A stretch of DNA of 64,000 bases from Glossina fuscipes (taxonomy: Eukaryota > Arthropoda > Insecta > Diptera > Glossinidae), in assembly GCF_014805625.2 (NCBI RefSeq), contig NW_023998415.1, positions 20,047,921-20,111,920 on the forward strand, read 5' to 3'. Below, one piece after another: positions 1 to 12,869 of the stretch (positions are counted from its first letter, which is position 1; each line of letters starts with the position of its first letter). The translations under genes and the position numbers were made by a program. The notes beneath the pieces were generated by a model, which was not told where the DNA came from, did not search any database, and saw only the letters and a list, made by a program, of their open reading frames with translations.

Positions 1-1290
1 AAGCGGTCTCTTCGAAGTGGCTGCCGCGTTTGCTTACTTTTGATCAAAAAACAGAAGCGTGTTGAAGCCGTTCAGGTGAAGAAGAAAGTATCTCTTCATG
101 CAAATATATGGCATTGGGTGAAACTTGGAACACTTCACACACACTTCAGAGTCAGATGGCTAATTAGCCAAGCCGATTGGGAAGATTTTGGTCTCCGTAT
201 TTTGGGATGCGGAAAAATAATTTTGCCACAAAAATAACGAAAGGCTGTCAATCAAAATGGCTCATATTCGGTTTGAAAAAGCTCACATGCAAATGTTGTG
301 AGTTTATATATATGAATACATACATAATATATATTATGTATATACATATATATATATATGTGCGTGTGTACATAAAAAGAAAGAAACGGAAACTTCTTTC
401 CGAACTATGTTTATGATTAAATCGCATCGATTGCAAATGCTGTCTGTCTCTCAATTCGTTTTCGCCAAACGTTTTTCTTTTATTTATTTGAACCATTTGA
501 AAAAAATAGTTTTTTTTTTTTAATAGATTTCTCTCTCGCCCTATTCGAATATTCTTATAAACGTTTACTTTAACCAGACAATGTAATGTTTTCGATTTGT
601 TTGAAATAATACCCAGCTGTGTGGAGCGCAGCATGCCATATAAATATGTATATGTATATGTACGTAGTCCTTACTTCGTTTATTATAATTTGATGCCGAC
701 TTTTCGAGATATTTTTCTAGTGTAAAGTAAATGCATTAAAAATGTGGGAAATATATGAAAAAAAAAAAAAGAAAAGAAAAAGAAAAATAAAAAAATTAAA
801 AATAAATAAAATAGAAATGAAATGAAAAAAATCTACAACTCGTCCATTACTAGAATTGGTTAGTGATTGAAATTAAATTTCAATTGAAAACATTTTTTAT
901 TTAGAAATTTATCAAAACGTGTGTATATATGGAAGACAAAAGGAGTTAAAAAACACTCTAAACTAAACTTTATTGAAAATTCCATTTTCAGTTTTTTGCT
1001 GTTTTGTGCGTTCGTTCGTTTGGTTTCTTTTTCTTTTTCTTTTTTTTTTTTTTTTTTCCTCTTTTGCCTTCTTTCTAGCTATTCGTTTTGTCGAATTACT
1101 TCGGTCGCTGTGTTTAACTGCATTTGCCATTTCTGCCTTTGCGGTGGAGCAAAACAAATGAAATTACCCATCAATTAATATTAATTAATTTTCACTTAAT
1201 ATTGAATTCGGTCTTAGCCGTTCTGGTGCAATCTCTCGACGTATGCAACTATTTAATATCAATTCCCATCTCTGCCACTCCATACCTTCT
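1..1290. other. AT-rich non-coding DNA, no gene seen
   Basis: No reading frame here looks like protein: the frames translate low-complexity tracts. An AT palindromic run lies at about 305-360, an A-rich stretch at 757-830 and a pyrimidine tract at 1027-1079. The first 240 bases are slightly less AT-rich and hold a 65-codon open frame with no recognised domain. It could be intergenic or intronic; the sequence does not decide. Confidence 0.6.
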
Positions 1291-1324
1291 CTCGCATTTA
1301 TTGTCTTGATAATTAGTAACAAAT

Positions 1325-1370
1325 GTTCGCAGTTAAACGTAAAAGTGTTTGAGAGAGCAGACAGTGAAAA
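1325..1370 (+). promoter_or_regulatory. weak candidate TATA-less core promoter
   Basis: The sequence gcagtt around 1329-1334 differs at one base from the fly initiator TCAKTY. An 'agaca' that fits the downstream promoter element consensus RGWYV lies at 1359-1363, one base off ideal spacing. The following bases contain 'cagtgaaaatcagtgaaa', the kind of leader common in fly 5' UTRs. No TATA box and no downstream coding frame are visible. Such partial matches occur by chance in 64 kb, so this is only a pointer. Confidence 0.12.
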
Positions 1371-4300
1371 TCAGTGAAATTAAATTCGAATTTTTTTTTA
1401 TTTTTTTTTTTATAAATATTTGCACTGTTTCCCGCACAGCACGAACAAACGAAGCTATTGCAGAGGAACAGGTTGAGATAGAATCAAAAAAAACCTTTGT
1501 CTTAAAGCGAATCGTGGACTCCTATTAACCGGATTACACGCGGGCATTACGAGGAAAAATAAAAAGTCGCCCTTTTTTTTTTTTTTTGGCGTATATATAA
1601 TGTAAGGTGTGCAAAATAAACTCGTTTCGTTGAAATGGCTTGTTCCCTAAAACGGATCGTTCAATTTTCCCAAAGTTTCAGATAGAGATAATTTAAAAAT
1701 TGCTATTCGCAAAGCTGTCGTTCAGTGCAAAGAGTTGCATAACATTTATGGCATTACGTTTTACGGCAAATGCAGCAGAAGCGACGGAAATGGAAGTTGC
1801 CTTGAAATGAAAGTAAGCTACGAAACGGCAACAGAGACTGATTTGCGGGATTTTGTGCAAAAAATTGTAGTCATAAGAACAATGCGAATAGTTCGCGTAC
1901 GTTCGTCCGTCTTCATTAGAAGTAATTCAGGAAATAATTTTCAACTTGGAATGGCACTCCGCTTTAATCTCCAGACCTTCCAATGCAGTCAGATTTAGCA
2001 AGACAACAGTTCACACAAGATGACATCGCGGCGAAAATGGGTCGATAGCAATAGACTATAGATAGTGATGATGATGCACATTTCGATAATTAAGCTTTGT
2101 CGAAATTATATTCTGTATAAAATTGAGACGAAGCAAACTCTACTTCTTGATCGCGGGCCGATCGAATTATGTATGAATATATAATTTTGATGTGGTTTTG
2201 ATCGTTGTCTACTAAAATGCAAATCTCTCACTCACTATTACTTACACGAATGCGTGGCTCTGCAACGAAATGCCAATAGATCATTGTATAAGATCGCTCA
2301 AAGCATATGGAAACCGCAATTTTTTCCTTTACTTTAATGAATTGAACACCTATGAGAACTCCCGATTATCAGACCGTTTTGTGCTTTCACTTTCGAAAAA
2401 GTGATCAGAAGTCATCGACTCTGTGTAAAAGGGAATGTTGTCAGTGAATATATTTTGAAAATTCTTTGCTGCAATTTTCATATCAAAAATGCTTATCTGC
2501 CCAGTCTATAGTGTTGCGGCGTGACTTTGTTCGACGGCGATGACTGTTTTGATATATTTAGTTCTTTGTTTTCTTTTTCTTTTAAGCTTTCTCGAGCAAT
2601 AATGAGTGGAATCTGATAATATAACTTTGGAATTTTGCAAAATTTGGTGCGACATACGAGAGAAAAATGCGGATAGTTTGATGGACTAATGCTAAGTTTA
2701 CTCGAAATCGAAACAATTTATACACATGAATATATAATGGATATGTATATATAATTTTGTATGTGTGTGAATGCATTAGATCAAATAACGTACTCATTAG
2801 ATGGTGTAACCTCATCCTAATTTGGTGGGTACCTAAAATAAGGCAAAAAATTGCATTTAATTGATCTTAAATATCTTGTAATGCAATACGGATGTTATAT
2901 GAAAGTCAATCCAGTTAAAGATTGCTTAAAGTATATTACGTATAAATGTATAAGTTTGCGTATCTGTGTTTGTTTATGCGAGTTCATGTATGCGTTTGGT
3001 TTATAACGTTTTTGATAAAAAAAGAAAAATTTAAACCGCATGTTATTGGTTGCAAACGTTGCTGCGGGTGAAAAATTTTATTAGAAAGAACGAAAGAGAA
3101 AAAGGAATAGAAAAAAGAAGATAAAAACTATATGTACACGCAGCCACATACTTTTACTAAAAATTAAATCCAGAAAACTCCTTAATTAGAATTAAATTCG
3201 GGTTTAAGACTTACCCACCCACACACATACATGCTAGTAAAGTGATGGCTACGTTAATTCCCTGCTTCTCAAGGGCTTTTCATTTTTATCTGTGAACGAC
3301 GACTACCCTTCTCCTTCTGCGTTTTTTCCTAGAAGTTAATCTCTCTGCTAAATTACGTGTTGGTATCTCTGGTTTCTCTAGCTTTCTAGCTGTTGAAGTT
3401 TGATCGGTATATTTGTTTTAAAATTGCTTTTGTCAAAAGATAGATACTCTTCATAAACGTCAATTGAGTTCGAGTGTGAGTTATATATACGTATTTACGA
3501 TTCGAAACGGATTCTACACTTAATGAAATCCATGTATTTCTCGGTCGATCTCTCTTAACCGAGATGGAAAAGTCGAAGTATAAGATTCGAAAAGTTTGCT
3601 TATAACCTCTATGTTCGAAGTTCAATGTGCAAAGAGAAAGAAAAAAAATAGAAACAAAAAACAAGCATAGATTATTTCATAAGCCAGTCGGGTCAATTGA
3701 AGACCTGATGTTTCTCAACGTAGCAAAAAAAAAATTTTGATTTATATACATTTAGTCAAGACTATCCAAGATTCGCCTAAAACGAACGTAGATTTCTTGC
3801 TTATTAGCAACAAAAAAAAAAAAAAAAAAAACGTTAAGTTTTGGACAACTGGTGTATTGAGGAAAACTTGTTTGCTTCTCTTTTTTCTTCGATTATTGCT
3901 ATGCATATACATATATAAATATATATGTATATATATATATATATATGTGTCTCTTGTAATGCGTAATTTTCTGATTTTTTCCCTTTTCGCTTTCTTGTGG
4001 GCGTATGTGCATATTTGTGTGTGTGCATGCGTGTGAGTATACGTATATATATGAGTGAATATGTATGTCTGTTAATGTGGCAGCAGTTCAATTAAGTTTG
4101 ATAAATGTGCTTAATTGCCATTAAAAACATTTCAATGAACTTTTAATGTTTAATCAATGTATAAACGTTCAGAAACTGTAATATGTACTTTTGCAAACTA
4201 TAACTGAACTGAAAGTTACTAAAGTGGATTAGTTATGGGTATATTTTCTCTGCTTACGCATAAGAGTCATAGTAAATCATGTGCGATAGGTAAGTCGTTA

Positions 4301-5030
4301 GTTTTCGTCGCGATATTCATTTTAGATATCCATTATCTTAATTAACGCAAAATTTCATATTCACCTGTAGGCGGGTCGGTAGGCCAATCAATCGCGATCA
4401 CTCTTGTGCTGAATCTTTTCTGGAGATTACATCCATTTTTAAACTGGATTTGTGAATACATTAACTAACGGTAAATGGCAATGGTATAGCATATATTACG
4501 ATACATTTCAACGTTCGATTTCGAATAGGCGATGGACAGATGGACAAGCCTAGCAATATAATATCAGACTATTGTGTTTATAAAGAACATTTATGCTATA
4601 TCGTTCATGGAATTCCCTTTGTGAAGTTGCCGGGAGGTGAGGGAAATTAGAGAAAGAAAATTTATGCGGTTTTTTTTTTATTTTTTTTTATCTCTGGATA
4701 TTTGCTCAAATTTCCGATAAATTGGTTGCTTTAACGTCATATATGTATATAATTCTATTAGGATATATCGATTTACATAAATGCTTTGGATTTCCAATAA
4801 TTCTCGATACGTATGTTAAAGTACAACTGTGTATACTTTATCAAATTTCAAAGAGCAATTATGCAGATGCCTTGGAATCAGATTCGTATTTGCTAAGTCA
4901 ATGCAAAATTTACTGATGATGAATGGAATATGTAAAGCGGGAAGAGAGAGTATCTCCTGCCATCTTCTTATCTTCTTTTAAGCAAACATTATAAGATTCA
5001 AATTAAATTTTTGTTGTTAGGCAACTACAT
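1371..5030. other. AT-rich non-coding DNA, no gene seen
   Basis: There is no supportable gene. An 87-codon frame at 1735-1998 is somewhat less AT-rich, but I recognise no domain in it. An A20 tract occupies 3812-3831 and an AT array about 3901-3946. A short stretch at 4505-4560 contains 'gatggacagatggacaag', which may be an eroded piece of dispersed family 1. Confidence 0.55.
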
Positions 5031-5033
5031 ATT

Positions 5034-5070
5034 CACACACACACACGTTAGGCGAAATTGCACTTATACA

Positions 5071-5106
<36 letters not shown>
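5034..5106. repeat. CA array followed by TG array, inverted microsatellite pair
   Basis: A (CA)n run at 5034-5046 is followed about 28 bases later by a (GT)n run at 5074-5106. The two are complementary on the same strand and could fold into a stem with a short loop. Such pairs arise by slippage and I infer no function. Confidence 0.85.
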
Positions 5107-5107
<1 letters not shown>

Positions 5108-8100
5108 ACGCGTTTGTGTACAATGATTAGAGTGGATGAGTGGAAAACCTATTAAAATATAATCTGCTTTAGTAATTATCATGCACTTCACTGAGGCCGT
5201 AAAAAATCTCTCTTTATTGGTTAACTTAGAACTTCTTTTCGGTGAGCATTTTCACAATATTTTATGGTAATAGAAAGCAACCATAACTAAAACAAGCTGT
5301 GCGGGTGTATTAAAAAAAAAAAAAAACTAACTAAAACTAATGCTATAAAATGTTTATTTAATGCATTGACGAATTTCTTCAACAAACCACAAATTTTATC
5401 CCCTTAATGGAAGAATGAATAAAAGAAAAAGCCTTTGAACTAAAGTATGAATGTATTTGAAGATGAAGAAACAATTGCATATATTTTTTTGCAGATTTTT
5501 GATTCTAAATATAAATTCATAATGACAATTGAGTGAATCTCGTACAAAAAAAATGCGAAGAAAACATTCGCGTGACGCTTGAATTGCGTGAACATCGAAT
5601 GCCGGCCTAAGTCCACTAAAATTTTGATCTTATAATTGATATAAAGGATATGAGATTTACGGGTTTTAAATATTCTTGATAGGGGACACAAGGAAAAATA
5701 AATATGTGATAAAAAAAAAAAAAATAAAAAAAAAAGTAACACACGACGTATCAAGCTAATTACAATTTGGAGTTGCGCTAAATTGTAGGCTTTTCTTAGA
5801 GAACGTTTTTGCATTATATTGTGCAATCGTTTTTTTTTTTTTTTACACACCTTTGTATGTTAAAATTTTTTAAAAATGTTTTCCACTTTAATTCCTTTTA
5901 TTTTATTACAATACTGTGTTCAAAAAATACGGGGAATTTTTAAGTAAACCGCAATTTCTTATTTATTTACCTAAATTCATTTTATCTCCTTCAAAGCGTA
6001 AAAAGGGATCTTCGAAACATATTTGATATTGAACTTGTAATATATAGACTCAAGGGTAGCTAGCTATAGGGCTCCCGGCAATGACTGCTATTGTTGGCTC
6101 AAAATGTTTACTACGAAGCGCGCACTTAAGCAATCATTCAAGGTCACATAAGGTAAATGGGCTACTCGAAAATGATATTAGCTTGATTTGTTTTTGGAAA
6201 AACTGATTAATAATTATTGGCAGTAAGCTAATATCAATTATCGTGATGTTATTCCGCCATAAATCTGGACACTTCATTGCAAACAGATGCAAATGTAAAC
6301 GATGCTCAAAGCTTAGATTATGAATTTTTATGGGTCTTTGTCTTTCGGAAAAGAGCTAATTATGAGAGGCATCATAATTATCAAAAAAAAAAAAAAAAGC
6401 AAAGCACTCAAGGCGATCCTGACTTTTTCCACGGTTTATACAATCCGTAAATCTTTGATTGCGCCAGTGTTTTATCGTTACGACAATTTCGTAACACTTG
6501 CAATGCCTCGGAGCAAACACTGTTGTGGCTTTTTTTTTTTTTTTTTAAATAAAATTTAACACAAATTATTTATACATTTGGAAAATTTGCCTCAGAATCG
6601 GTTCCAACAATAATCACGCTTCGCATCGATCTAGTAAGAATGAAATTTACATTGATATTGATAAGTTCCGTTTATTTTTTGAACATAGGATCTATGTTTT
6701 CAAGTTTTCATTTTGATTCGGTTTGAATGCGTTATTGTATTTGGCATGCAAATTAATTGCCTGCTGTCTTAGCACTTTTATTTTAATTTCTATCCAGAGA
6801 TGGCGTGTTTATGTGTACGAAAAATGTGTGTGTCCTTTTCATTCTCCCTTTTGCTTTCAATTCGTTTTAAAACTTTATAGGAGTTGTTACTTTTCTACAC
6901 TAATGCTTAGAGAGAAGACTCTAACGAGTTTCCGTTCAACTTTCTTCCTTACTTTATATATATAATTTATATGCTTGTATATATAAGTATATAATTATAT
7001 ATATATATGTGTTTGTATATATACATAATATTGTGTATGTATGTTTTTTGGGTATACAGAACTTCGGGGGAATGAAAATATATAGACATGGAGACAATAA
7101 TAAGTTCTTGCAGTTGGCGAGTGTTGTTTCGAAAGCACGAGCAGCTCTGTGAGAAGGATGGGAGGGTTTTATACCGTATAGAGTGTATAGATAAAACCTT
7201 ATAAATTATAGCAATTTAATAACTTTTAAGTATACGCATCCTGTTTTCTTAGCTCATCTAACCTTTAAATTATAATCTTTACATTTTACAAAAACTTTAT
7301 AAAATGTCAGCGCTGAAGCAGAAGAGGGTGCGAAAAGACATAAAGGGACAATTTAAAAATTTATTCTTTAAACGTTGGCATCTTTATATGAAATTGTCAT
7401 TTAAATTATGCGAATTGCGAAAATAATATCTACCACCAAACGCTTTCTTAACTTTGTCGTTCTTGTCTTCTATATATATATATATGTTGGAATTAAAACT
7501 ATATTTATTCGAAATTATATAAATGAAAATTCTTTTCAAGTCATGGATACATGCATTTATTGGAATTTTTACAACTTCATACTATATATTCTCTGTTAGC
7601 TTTGATCTATACCCTTACGCAGTATGTATATATAATGTAGTGATTTCAAAATTTCATTTACAGGACGAGAACGTTTTAAAGTACAGGGCATGGATATAAT
7701 TAAACCAAACTAAGAATATCCGTTCTAACGGATAAGTAAAAATGAAAAAATTCGTCGCCGTCATGTGATCCATTTTAAATTATTTTTCGGTTGTGATTCG
7801 CGGAAGGATCGATTTCACTGATTCTCCTCAAAACGCCAAAACGATCCACAGCGAGTATACATTGATAAAATCAATGCGAACTCTTCGTATCTGACAAAAA
7901 AGAAAATATTGCTTGAAGAATAGTTGAAATTTGCTCATCTATTCTTTTAAAGCAGAGAAATCTGTAGACAGAAGGGCCTGAATGTAAATGAGATTCGAAA
8001 GGAGACTGTGCTGAAAACTGAAGACGTTTTTTCGCGAATTTTATGTCAGGTCTGCTTTTTCTGAGACTGTCTTCGTAGTCTCCCTATTCCCATCCCTTAA

Positions 8101-8195
8101 CCAATCCATAGAAAAAAACACTTTTGTTGTACAAGATTTCCGCGCTAAGAGTGACTGTCTGCCAGATCTTAGAAATTATGGTTACCTATGATTTG
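5107..8195. other. AT-rich non-coding DNA, no gene seen
   Basis: The open frames here, including a 136-codon one on the minus strand at 5440-5850, run through poly-A/T tracts and have no domain I recognise. AT palindromic sequence is dense at 6950-7050. A short acceptor-like 'tttcatttacag' ends at about 7663, but no exon-like frame follows. Confidence 0.55.
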
Positions 8196-8199
8196 TCAG

Positions 8200-8200
8200 A

Positions 8201-8254
<54 letters not shown>

Positions 8255-8264
8255 NNNNNNNNNN

Positions 8265-8313
<49 letters not shown>
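8200..8313 (+). repeat. GA microsatellite containing a 10-N assembly gap
   Basis: An almost pure (GA)n array runs from about 8200 to 8313 and is interrupted by ten Ns at 8255-8264. The array continues unchanged on both sides, so the gap lies within the repeat and the true array length is unknown. GA arrays can bind GAGA factor in flies, but array length alone is no evidence of regulation. Confidence 0.95.
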
Positions 8314-8315
<2 letters not shown>

Positions 8316-8439
8316 TTGCTTTTTGCTTTAATTCGGAATTGATATAACTACATTATATAAGTCTAAGATAGAGGTAGTCTTTCAAACCTACGCAATATAG
8401 TATTTTTTTTGATAAGATCAATCACTTAAACGATGACCG

Positions 8440-8640
8440 TGCCCTCATGTAACACGGTGACGATCAGAACTAAGTGAGGGAAGAGAAAGGAATGGGGAGA
8501 TAGCGGCCGTCACTTGCAGGTCGTGTGCCCAATCGGCAAATGTTAAGCCTTTAGCGACCAAGCATGACTAACATAAACTGTATCGCACAGAAACGCACTG
8601 AACACGCGCACAAAGACTTGGTACTTACGATACAAAATGT
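8440..8640 (+). repeat. dispersed family 2, copy A
   Basis: This copy aligns by eye with stretches at 35757-35950, 10852-11027 (minus) and 43690-43842 (minus). Shared landmarks in order are a purine-rich block (gaaaggaatgggg), 'aatcggcaaatgttaa', 'ctttagcgacc', then 'acacgcgcacaaagac' and 'ttggta' near the end. Divergence is high, with several small indels. No coding frame is conserved between copies. It is followed within about 90 bases by a family 1 copy. I do not recognise the family. Confidence 0.65.
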
Positions 8641-8728
8641 ATGTAGCTCTAATTTCATCCTCTACTCAAGATGTGCGATACAAGTCCCCCTGGATGTGTA
8701 CAACGGGGACTTGAAGGAAATGACTTTA

Positions 8729-8876
8729 CTTTTATTATATCGATCGATTCATAATGACTCTCTCAATCGATCCAAGCTTGTCTAGCCGTCTGTCCGTATC
8801 GCATCCTAATATACAACCTGTAGTTTCAAATTGTTAAGTTATTTTGATGAAACCTGTTACACCGACGTGTTTTGAG
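8729..8876 (-). repeat. dispersed family 1 copy
   Basis: Read on the minus strand, this has the family 1 order: the block complementary to 'gtctgtccg', then one complementary to 'aacctgtagtttcaaatt'. It aligns well with 54000-54170: both read 'aacctgtagtt', an AT-rich stretch, 'atgaaa', then 'cgacgtgtttt' or 'cgacatgtttt'. It is a relic with no coding content. Confidence 0.7.
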
Positions 8877-8879
8877 TCA

Positions 8880-10850
8880 AGGAGTATATTTTCGAGTACT
8901 TCCTATATAACCTTATGTAGACTTATTTTAAAAAGCTTTTACATGACTAACAGCATTAACGGGAAATGGAGTGGAGCATGTAATGATGGGTCGTGGCTCA
9001 TACACTTCTTCTTTGCCATATTGAGTTCTACTTGTAAATAATGCAAATTACGTGAAATGTTTATGCTAAATATCACTAAATATTTAAAGATAATTGTTAT
9101 ATGATATGTGCTATGCAAGTGTGTGGGCGTATGTTGACGCTGAACGATGGACGCTGGACGCTGGACACTGGGTGTTGTATAAGCGCACTTATGTTCTAAC
9201 ATTATGCATTAATAAATGATTATTTTTGTTATTTTTTAAGTTCATGTTGTGTGTTTGTTGTTTTGTTTGTACACTTTTTTGTTTTTTGTTCAAAAGATTC
9301 ATTGTTAAATTTGTGTAAATTATTGTTGAATATATTTATGTTATTAAAATTAGTTGCATATTTAATTGGTTATTATTACAGATGTTTTTTCTTATTTGAA
9401 TTTTGTGTAAGTAAATAACAAAATTTATGACAGAGAGTAAATATTTAATCTCTGTTTTCTTTGTTTTAATTTTTTTTTAAATTAAAAATATATAAAGTAA
9501 AACATAATCATAATGAAAATTTGAAAAAAAAAAAAATCGGAAAAACAAATAAAATAATAAATTAATTCATATATTTTATTCGAAATAAAAACAATAACGG
9601 ATATAACTAACATGCAAGAAAATTGTATTCGGGTTTGGCTTGATTTTTCATACCCAACATCAACCAACACAAAAAAAAAAAAAAAAAAATAATAATAATT
9701 AAGGAAATTTCTGTGTGGGCATGGCTTATTCTTACAAGTATGCTAGCGTTAGGATGTTAAATATGTTATCGTCGAATTTGTTGTATTTGTTGTATTTATG
9801 ATTAATAAGCAAAAAGGCAATGATTTTTGCTTTTCAAAACAATAAAAGCATTCTGGGCTTATGTCGCACTGTAGACGTGCCCTTTAACCGACCTGGCCCA
9901 TTTTCCATACCAAGCTGTGTGTAAGAAATTTGAAGCAGATATTTTAATTTTGGCGATCGGAACCCTGCTTGCCTCACACACTATACGTTGACGGATGAGA
10001 TGGACAAAAGAATATATGAGCGGGCAGACGTGCTTAAATTAATTTAATATGTAACACTGGATCAAGAACGTACACATTAAAATTGAATACGAATCAAGAA
10101 TACATATCTACACGCATTTTACAGAGTCTCTGTTCAAACGATTCTGCGTGCTATAAACCGTTAGCTAAAACTAATATACTTTCACCGCTTGGTAGTGGGT
10201 ACAAAACAAGAAATTAAATAAATAAATTTTAAAAAAAGTAAAAACGAGAAAAACAAATTTTTTATTTGCCAAAGTAAAAGATAGTTGTACAGTTTTATTT
10301 ACATTTGCGAGTACTGAGTACAGGGTTGCTCTCCTTTTGAAAAGCTGCTCTTAACACCTACCACTTGGCTATTTAATAATGTTAATAGAATACATAGGTA
10401 AATAGGTTGATGGTAAAGAGATTTTCAATCCTGATTTTGATTCCCGAAAGGCGGCAAACTACTCTAACGTTTTAATCTAGGAGGGCTCCTGACAATTCTT
10501 TTTGGATGAAAAGAAAAGATATCACAATAGGGATCTTTGAGGAGCTTGTTAAGCATACGCTTAAGTACTAGAAAAAACAGCTTTTCTGGAAAACGTTGCA
10601 TGTTTCACTACATGTTTCACTTATTAATATGTTAACGTTGTTTGCAATCAATTTTGGATTGTAAAAAATGCAATGAAAGAATTGAAAACTCTTTGAGCTG
10701 TGCTGCTTGCTGTTTTCAAAAATTGTGTTACAAGAAAACATTCTTACGAGAAATCCTTCTTGATTATCTCAAGGGATTGTTCAAACAAAAAAAAAAAAAA
10801 GAGAAAAATTTACAGTTTTTTTATCTGCTTCTTATGCATGAGTAGACGAG
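8880..10850. other. AT-rich non-coding DNA with TGTT-rich stretch and weak family 1 fragment
   Basis: There is no gene. Bases 9138-9172 carry a short 'ggacgct' minisatellite. Bases 9241-9480 are strongly T/G-skewed, with repeated TTGT/TGTTTG words. An eroded family 1 fragment may lie at about 9840-10040, with 'ggcccattttccatacc' and 'gggcagacgtgcttaaat'. Poly-A tracts occur at about 9670-9690 and 10786-10800. Confidence 0.5.
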
Positions 10851-10851
10851 G

Positions 10852-11027
10852 AAGTAAGAACCGCGACTGCCAAATCAGTGTTCGCCGGTTCAAATGTCAT
10901 TGCGGTAGAGCTTGCTTTGGTTTGCAGTTACAGTGAGTGCTCAGTCGGCTTACCGATTAGGCATATATTCATTAAGATGCGGTCCTTTCCCCCTTTTCTT
11001 TTTCTTCTCTCACTTCTTTCCGGCTAT
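10852..11027 (-). repeat. dispersed family 2, copy D
   Basis: On the minus strand this gives 'ccggaaagaagtgagagaag', a purine block, 'taatcggtaagccgac', 'gtaactgc', then 'gatttggcagtcgcggttc'. That is the order of copy B at 35757-35950, where the last two blocks read 'ataactgcgac' and 'gatttggtagtcgcgattc'. Overlapping 78- and 88-codon frames on the plus strand are by-products of the repeat. Confidence 0.65.
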
Positions 11028-11029
11028 AT

Positions 11030-12250
11030 TACACGAGTAGCGATACGGGTAGACTACATGAAAATTATAAGTTTCTTTAATTTCCCGTTGACGATGGAAT
11101 CTTTAAAATCGCCATGCGCTCGGAGTAGATTTCTCACTTGCTAAACGTTGAATAGCTAGCCAGATTAAAGCAAATACATATGTGCATGGGTGTGGATATG
11201 TGTTTTATCAGCGTAAGCTCGCCGACCAAGTAACCTATGTCCGTCTGTGTATTCCTTTAATAATTGTATGCAAGTTACAAATGCTTTTTAAAGGACAGTG
11301 AGCAAAAACGCAGTTGAGTTGAAGACGTAGAGATAAAATCAAGGTGAGCCAAAGTAAGTTGTTTGTGGCTTCAATTTCTCTTCAAAAACAATAAAATAAT
11401 TTGGCTAAAATGTGAACTCTTTATTTGAGCCTTATAAGCAAATATGATAAGGTAAGTTAAAGACGATGATGAAAGAGTGACAATTAATTCGTCTAACCAA
11501 TGAATGTTAAGGTAACTACAGCTTGAGTTTATTATTTCAGTTATGTAAACGAAAATTTAATTGAATTGAAAATAGTGGAAAAACAGTTGTCATGCCCTTT
11601 TCCTATTGTGCGTAATTCTGCTGATTAACAAACAACTCGATATAAGGGTTCAACTTGAATGATTCGCGTTTACTGTTGTCTAATAACTCTTATATCCTTA
11701 TAGATATATCTTGGTTTTTTCGAATAGAGAGACAAAGAGAAGTAGAGAGGTAGGATGAGAGAGATAGGTAGAGATAGAGATTGCGGAAGAAAATAATTAA
11801 ATTTTTCATGTGATTCGTCGGCTGGTTATCAATCGCCGCAACATGCCGCATACTTTACCTATTATTAGATATATTATTAACAATATAATGTTTTTTTTTC
11901 GTTTTTCTTTTATTTTTTTTTTTTTAATTTATTAAAAATCAATTCACTATCAAATCAAATATTTCCCAAAAAGTTTTTAATTATTTTCTCTTTCAGTTTT
12001 CTATTCATTTTTTCCTCTCTTTAGTATACGTATTGTGCTGGTTTTGTTAAAAAGTTTTGTTTTTCATAAAAAAAAAAAACAAAAAAAAAAAAAAAAAAAC
12101 AAAGAGATAAAAAACAACGCAAACCGAACGTACCTTTATTTTTAGTTAACAAATAATTGTCAATTTAGTTGTAAAACAACTTTGTTGGGAAAATAATTTC
12201 TAATTTTTCCCCTCTTTACTATTTTAATTGCAATAAATGTCGCATTGAGA
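11030..12250. other. AT-rich non-coding DNA, no gene seen
   Basis: I find no gene. There is a purine-rich, GA-biased stretch at 11725-11790 and a phrase 'cctatgtccgtctgtg' near 11235-11250 that resembles one word of family 1. A-tracts at 12068-12100 precede the GA cluster. Confidence 0.5.
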
Positions 12251-12258
12251 GAGATCGA

Positions 12259-12260
<2 letters not shown>

Positions 12261-12296
<36 letters not shown>

Positions 12297-12837
12297 CTCA
12301 TACAAGCGTAGAAACAATCCTGGGTGTCTAATAATGCTAAGCACGTACGGAGTTTATCTCATTGAAAATAGAAAAAAAATAAAAAAAACAAAATCTAAAA
12401 TAATACAAAATAAAAACTAGATTTAGTAAAAGGAAGAGGAGTTTTACCCATGTGGTAACATTTAATTGTTAAAAATTGGCACGTCAACAGTTTATCCTTG
12501 AGTAAAATGAACCGTAAAACTTTTTCTTTTTTGTTTTTCTTTTCATATTTTTACAGAGAGAGAGAGAGAGAGAGAGAGGGTTTCTCTTTTCTTTTCTTTT
12601 TATATTCATTCTTTTTTCTTCCGATTTTTGTAGTTTGAGTAAATTGTCTATCTCTACAAAAATAGAAACAAAATAGTTCTCAATGTTCGGTTAAAATGAA
12701 ACTTTTATACATTGAAAGTTTTATGGTTTTCCAAAAAAAAAAAAAACAAAAAAAAAAAAACAAAAACAAAAAATACAAACAAAAATCGTATCGTTCTGCT
12801 CTTTCCCTCTAATTTAGCTGCCATTCTTACTTAAACA

Positions 12838-12869
<32 letters not shown>
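12261..12869. repeat. cluster of GA, GA and CT microsatellites
   Basis: Three arrays of one dinucleotide class lie within about 610 bases: (GA)n at 12261-12295, (GA)n at 12555-12579 and (CT)n at 12842-12869. A-rich tracts such as 12733-12780 separate them. The CT array is the GA sequence on the opposite strand. This arrangement would offer clustered sites for GAGA-type proteins in a fly, but no coding target is visible nearby. Confidence 0.9.

Noticed and set aside
10880..10905. 'gccggttcaaatgtc', resembling a tRNA B box
   Set aside because: It is part of a family 2 copy, the other copies have different bases there, and no A box precedes it at tRNA spacing.
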